The translations under genes were made by a program, and so were the position numbers. A stretch of DNA of 15,674 nucleotides from Chitinophagaceae bacterium (GTDB lineage: Bacteria; Bacteroidota; Bacteroidia; Chitinophagales; Chitinophagaceae). Positions 15,101 to 15,674 of the stretch are shown piece by piece. The stretch is taken from positions 1-15,674 of the forward strand of contig CANCKV010000018.1 in the NCBI GenBank assembly GCA_947378615.1, read 5' to 3'. Under the pieces are notes generated by a model. That model ran no database searches. It worked only from the letters and a program-made list of their open reading frames with translations, and was not told the DNA's origin. The number at the start of each line of letters is the position of its first letter. Position 1 is the stretch's first letter.

Positions 15101-15674
15101 GTGCAAGTGCTACTGTTACCTTAAATACTGCCAATCCGTTAATTGTTGTAGGACAAACTGTGTTTGGAACGAATATTTACGGGGGTGCGACAGTGCAAGC
15201 AATAAGTGGTACCACATTGACACTTTCTGGAGTTACAGCAAGTGCACTTGCTGCAAATTCTGTTTTATATTTTTCAAATACACATACGTTGGGTTCCAAT
15301 TTAGGAACCATGATTGTCAGTAATTTGGCAACCTCAAGTACTGCACTTACAACAGCGGCAGGGAATGTAATTATTGCGGGTGATTTTGTTTCGCTACCTC
15401 CTGCAACAACAGGTGCGAATAGCCCAACAATTTATAATGACGGTGGATTTATAACTGGTATTGGTGGTAACATATCAAACTATGGTAGTCAGCGAGCAAA
15501 CTTCTTGAGTAATGCGAATGGAAGTACTGCTACGGGAAAAATATCTTTGATAGGAACTGCTACTTCTTCAGGTTTAATTTCAGCAGGTACAGCTGCTGCA
15601 GGTACAACTACAGGTTTCGTTGTAGGAGATACTGTTTATCTTACTTCAGGTGCAACCTATGGTGTACCTGCTAA
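9106..15674 (+). CDS. Giant secreted repetitive surface protein (partial; C-terminus beyond window)
   Basis: One open frame of 2189 codons from the ATG at 9106 to the window end, with no stop seen. Residues 1-38 form a signal peptide ending AVNA before Gln39. The mature protein is very rich in Thr, Ser, Gly, Asn and Ala and poor in charged residues. Four NHL-like motifs are visible: VFDPSGNLYISD (317-329), GLAFDFSGNLYVAE (451-464), IALDPTGANLFVGD (502-515) and LIFDPTKGDMYYSD (638-651), suggesting a beta-propeller. 'TTLTLSSVTGLANGM' type segments occur near 354-390 and 2003-2045. AANWSTGTNWSIG (671-683) and WNTAANWDNGVPNNT (1357-1371) resemble the ANW-G-P motif that opens autotransporter-like beta-helix regions in Bacteroidota. 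Residues 725-2000 carry LTSGTLADGG repeats and a GSGYT domain (1734-1800). Such proteins are usually exported by the type IX system with a C-terminal sorting domain, which cannot be seen here. An adhesin or matrix role is inferred. It shares a promoter module with the 619-residue protein. Confidence 0.9.
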   Translation, partial: MNNLKNTFKKVITGNFMKLPSFVCLLATLSFTIGAVNAQTLTLSTPISGDPNGGTNSSGSPTSGIVLNAGSGGTGTTYYKWNNTAASNAYSGFLTMDRTGVLGYGNSNVNRSCVGMFGLTNNIVVQSPTTGGNSQSNNSVCVSPNAEYIYSVYNSQVNIGTSGQPYWALTNTTTGSTATLAGAISSTGASNIPIVGTLCNFGAGVTTGLGIAPVFVTASSGTTAAASLTLNQSITATASSYQFKQPVIVRHLWSNNSSTNSMGNFLATAASATNLTAGYIPTIQFVYSGDLVYMNGVNTSNTANRTNFYFSGNNFGMVFDPSGNLYISDRDLNSIFKISTVSYSLTATALINATQLTLSSVTGLANGMLVSGLNIPAHTYITNISGNVITISNGLTAAISSTSTCGTIGIITGVQVLAGSVVESGGTISGGATGNSNGSSAATATFNKPMGLAFDFSGNLYVAEIGNTDIRKIAAVNGTVSSSSTVTTFSTGYSFSNNYAPIALDPTGANLFVGDGGNKIIYKTPLSTGTKAAYFGSGALTVTTCAATSTSAATITTASSLANITGGMYIQGTNGTISTSGVAKIPGSGSVTSPFAYTTYAATSVNATATTSFTMTAASADGSGITIGTGKIGSVIGLIFDPTKGDMYYSDPIIQVTRKLANSNNIYTTSAANWSTGTNWSIGSQPSSSNDAFINNATTVTANASINNLLVSYGQTLTINTGVTLTVSGNVINNGTIVTSGTGEIKMTGSGTLISGVSGILLEIAGTVTLAGNSSVSGLILTSGTLADGGFTLTNTGSITGGTGTHTGSGEIKMTGASTSIAGTVALANLEIASGASSNVVTTSSGLNLNGNLTVTSGTLSLGGTMYYGLNGTVGTPTVINIASGAVFNTTGGATYLLYIQGGATNITNSGTFGQPDASTSNSGPYIFTRGVGALSITGTGVCNLNEIGSDQFTGSTAITIGQNMTLLNGQEALTLEAWGNSASAGNTRSLTINAGTTVTIKSGYFGANYTTTSNLLTPNTYNINGTLDVSGGTVSLVTTTNATVSSLGTQTSITLNIGAAGTLKCGSTVNVVNLVPATQSIAVNVTAGGTISYNGTSYTTTQGTGTTNSLLTTSNSNLSFTNSSATSLALNSNLTVGGNLTLGAATTLTGTGNATVSGTLTLAGKLVNTSGSLTAGLLSGASNSNYIDLSNGGSFTLNAVPSTSTLFPIGYAAYYTPLTLVNTTGTPNITTKLKTGFTNSVQDNNKMVNLEWSVVGNTAQTADITFQFNAGNKASSFAVGSTCDLGNANASGWGGTPYNVGVPSGSDPYTVTQTGLSIPVSSGTNLYAIGNQGQVVPGTIATTTWLGGASGAATDWNTAANWDNGVPNNTVNTVIAATANNPVMSTTQAVRNLTINSSATIVNTGTLQITGSTVTLNGTVSGAGTTSFAGASAQTITGTCTLSNIQINNAAGVTNSGSVTISSGGSVTVSSGSFSGNTPAYTSATNVTYNVSANTTTGILLTPSSGSIGALTINASGYTVTLGNNVSVTSLALTAGTLADGGYTLTNSGSISGAGTHSGTGEIKLTGAGATSISGAATFSNLEVASSTGTTTLGAAISITGNLILTSGTLADGGNIITLAGNVAGTSGVHAGTGRLYMTGASPTIAGGVTLGNLYQYNNTINVLGNFTVNNDLIVYRPGADAFTLNGFTMTVGGNISNVGGNYAAFNATTGKVSMTGTCSTMSGVTNFVVTSGGSGYTNGDVITFTNSNGTAAKGTIFTSGGVITSIVMSDPGTGYTIAPATFTQSSGNGSGAVITCSIANTTANKVVGIGNHNIQFTNLELANTVSNNTVSVAPTATRQLFIIGKLSFSSGNTSGKLVLGGSPTASSPNGLTFGTATGSSIATSTLTMAATNSISTVSAGSGNVTINSTAALSGSIYFDQSNAGTSNSLYSFTSTLGGATVGNTFTTNGLVMTAGTLNNGGNEIKVTGSLTGVGTISGTGRVTMAYVTSQTVAAQGSASATVTLNTANPLIVVGQTVFGTNIYGGATVQAISGTTLTLSGVTASALAANSVLYFSNTHTLGSNLGTMIVSNLATSSTALTTAAGNVIIAGDFVSLPPATTGANSPTIYNDGGFITGIGGNISNYGSQRANFLSNANGSTATGKISLIGTATSSGLISAGTAAAGTTTGFVVGDTVYLTSGATYGVPA
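11446..11607 (+). repeat. Internal 54-residue repeat, copy 1 of the giant protein
   Basis: Residues 781-834, beginning LTSGTLADGGFTLTNTGSIT and ending NLEIAS, with GEIKMTGAS in the middle. It is the same length as copy 2 and closely similar. A looser ancestor-like copy with SGTGEIKMTGSGT precedes it at 11278-11400. Confidence 0.75.
13705..13866 (+). repeat. Internal 54-residue repeat, copy 2 of the giant protein
   Basis: Residues 1534-1587, beginning LTAGTLADGGYTLTNSGSIS, with GEIKLTGAG, ending NLEVAS. It differs from copy 1 mainly by conservative changes and one compensating single-residue shift in the middle, 753 residues downstream of copy 1. Confidence 0.75.
13921..14070 (+). repeat. Internal repeat, copy 3 of the giant protein
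   Basis: Residues 1606-1655, beginning LTSGTLADGGNIITLAGNVA, with GTGRLYMTGAS, ending LGNL. It follows copy 2 after only 18 residues and is more diverged in its second half. Confidence 0.7.
14965..15069 (+). repeat. Internal repeat, diverged copy 4 of the giant protein
   Basis: Residues 1954-1988, beginning MTAGTLNNGGNEIKVTGSLT and continuing SGTGRVTMAY. ADGG has become NNGG, and the closing NLE segment is displaced by the inserted segment at about 2000-2060. Confidence 0.6.

Overview
The window looks like part of a chromosome from a member of the Bacteroidota, most likely the Chitinophagaceae/Sphingobacteriia branch. The evidence is its AT-rich composition, -7 elements of the TAnnTTTG type, signal peptides ending in 'A-Q' or 'S-Q', and protein families largely confined to this phylum (DUF5703, DUF5618). 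The genus cannot be fixed from the sequence.

Layout. Positions 1-311 hold no gene but contain a perfect palindromic repeat. Two secreted enzymes lie on the minus strand and read as an operon: a DUF5703 protein (2675-4867, transcribed first) and a GH95-like glycoside hydrolase (312-2612). Both appear to belong to the same (alpha/alpha)6-barrel clan and probably act on extracytoplasmic glycans. A 630-base gap (4868-5497) follows, with three unrelated palindromic REP-like elements packed into about 230 bases. Next, on the plus strand, are a DUF5618 protein (5498-5881) with its own intrinsic terminator, and a small antitoxin-like protein (6203-6439) that has no toxin beside it and whose last codons lie in a heptanucleotide repeat array. 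A secreted 619-residue protein, probably an unclassified six-hairpin glycosidase-like enzyme, occupies 6681-8540. From 9106 to the window end runs one uninterrupted reading frame of at least 2189 codons. It encodes a giant secreted Thr/Ser/Gly/Asn/Ala-rich protein with NHL-like propeller motifs followed by beta-helix-type repeats, probably a cell-surface adhesin or scaffold. Its C-terminus lies outside the window.

How the parts fit. The window is best read as a surface and secreted carbohydrate-handling region without a SusC/SusD pair in view. The most notable regulatory signal is that the 619-residue protein and the giant protein share the same upstream module. It consists of a heptamer array (consensus ACCACTA), then tandem 22-bp sites containing ACCCCCCTT and ATTTGGTCA, then a -7 element TATTTTTG at exactly the same distance in both copies. 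This suggests that one regulator controls both genes.

Limits. No database search was possible. Family names rest on remembered motifs, and catalytic residue assignments are by-eye alignments.
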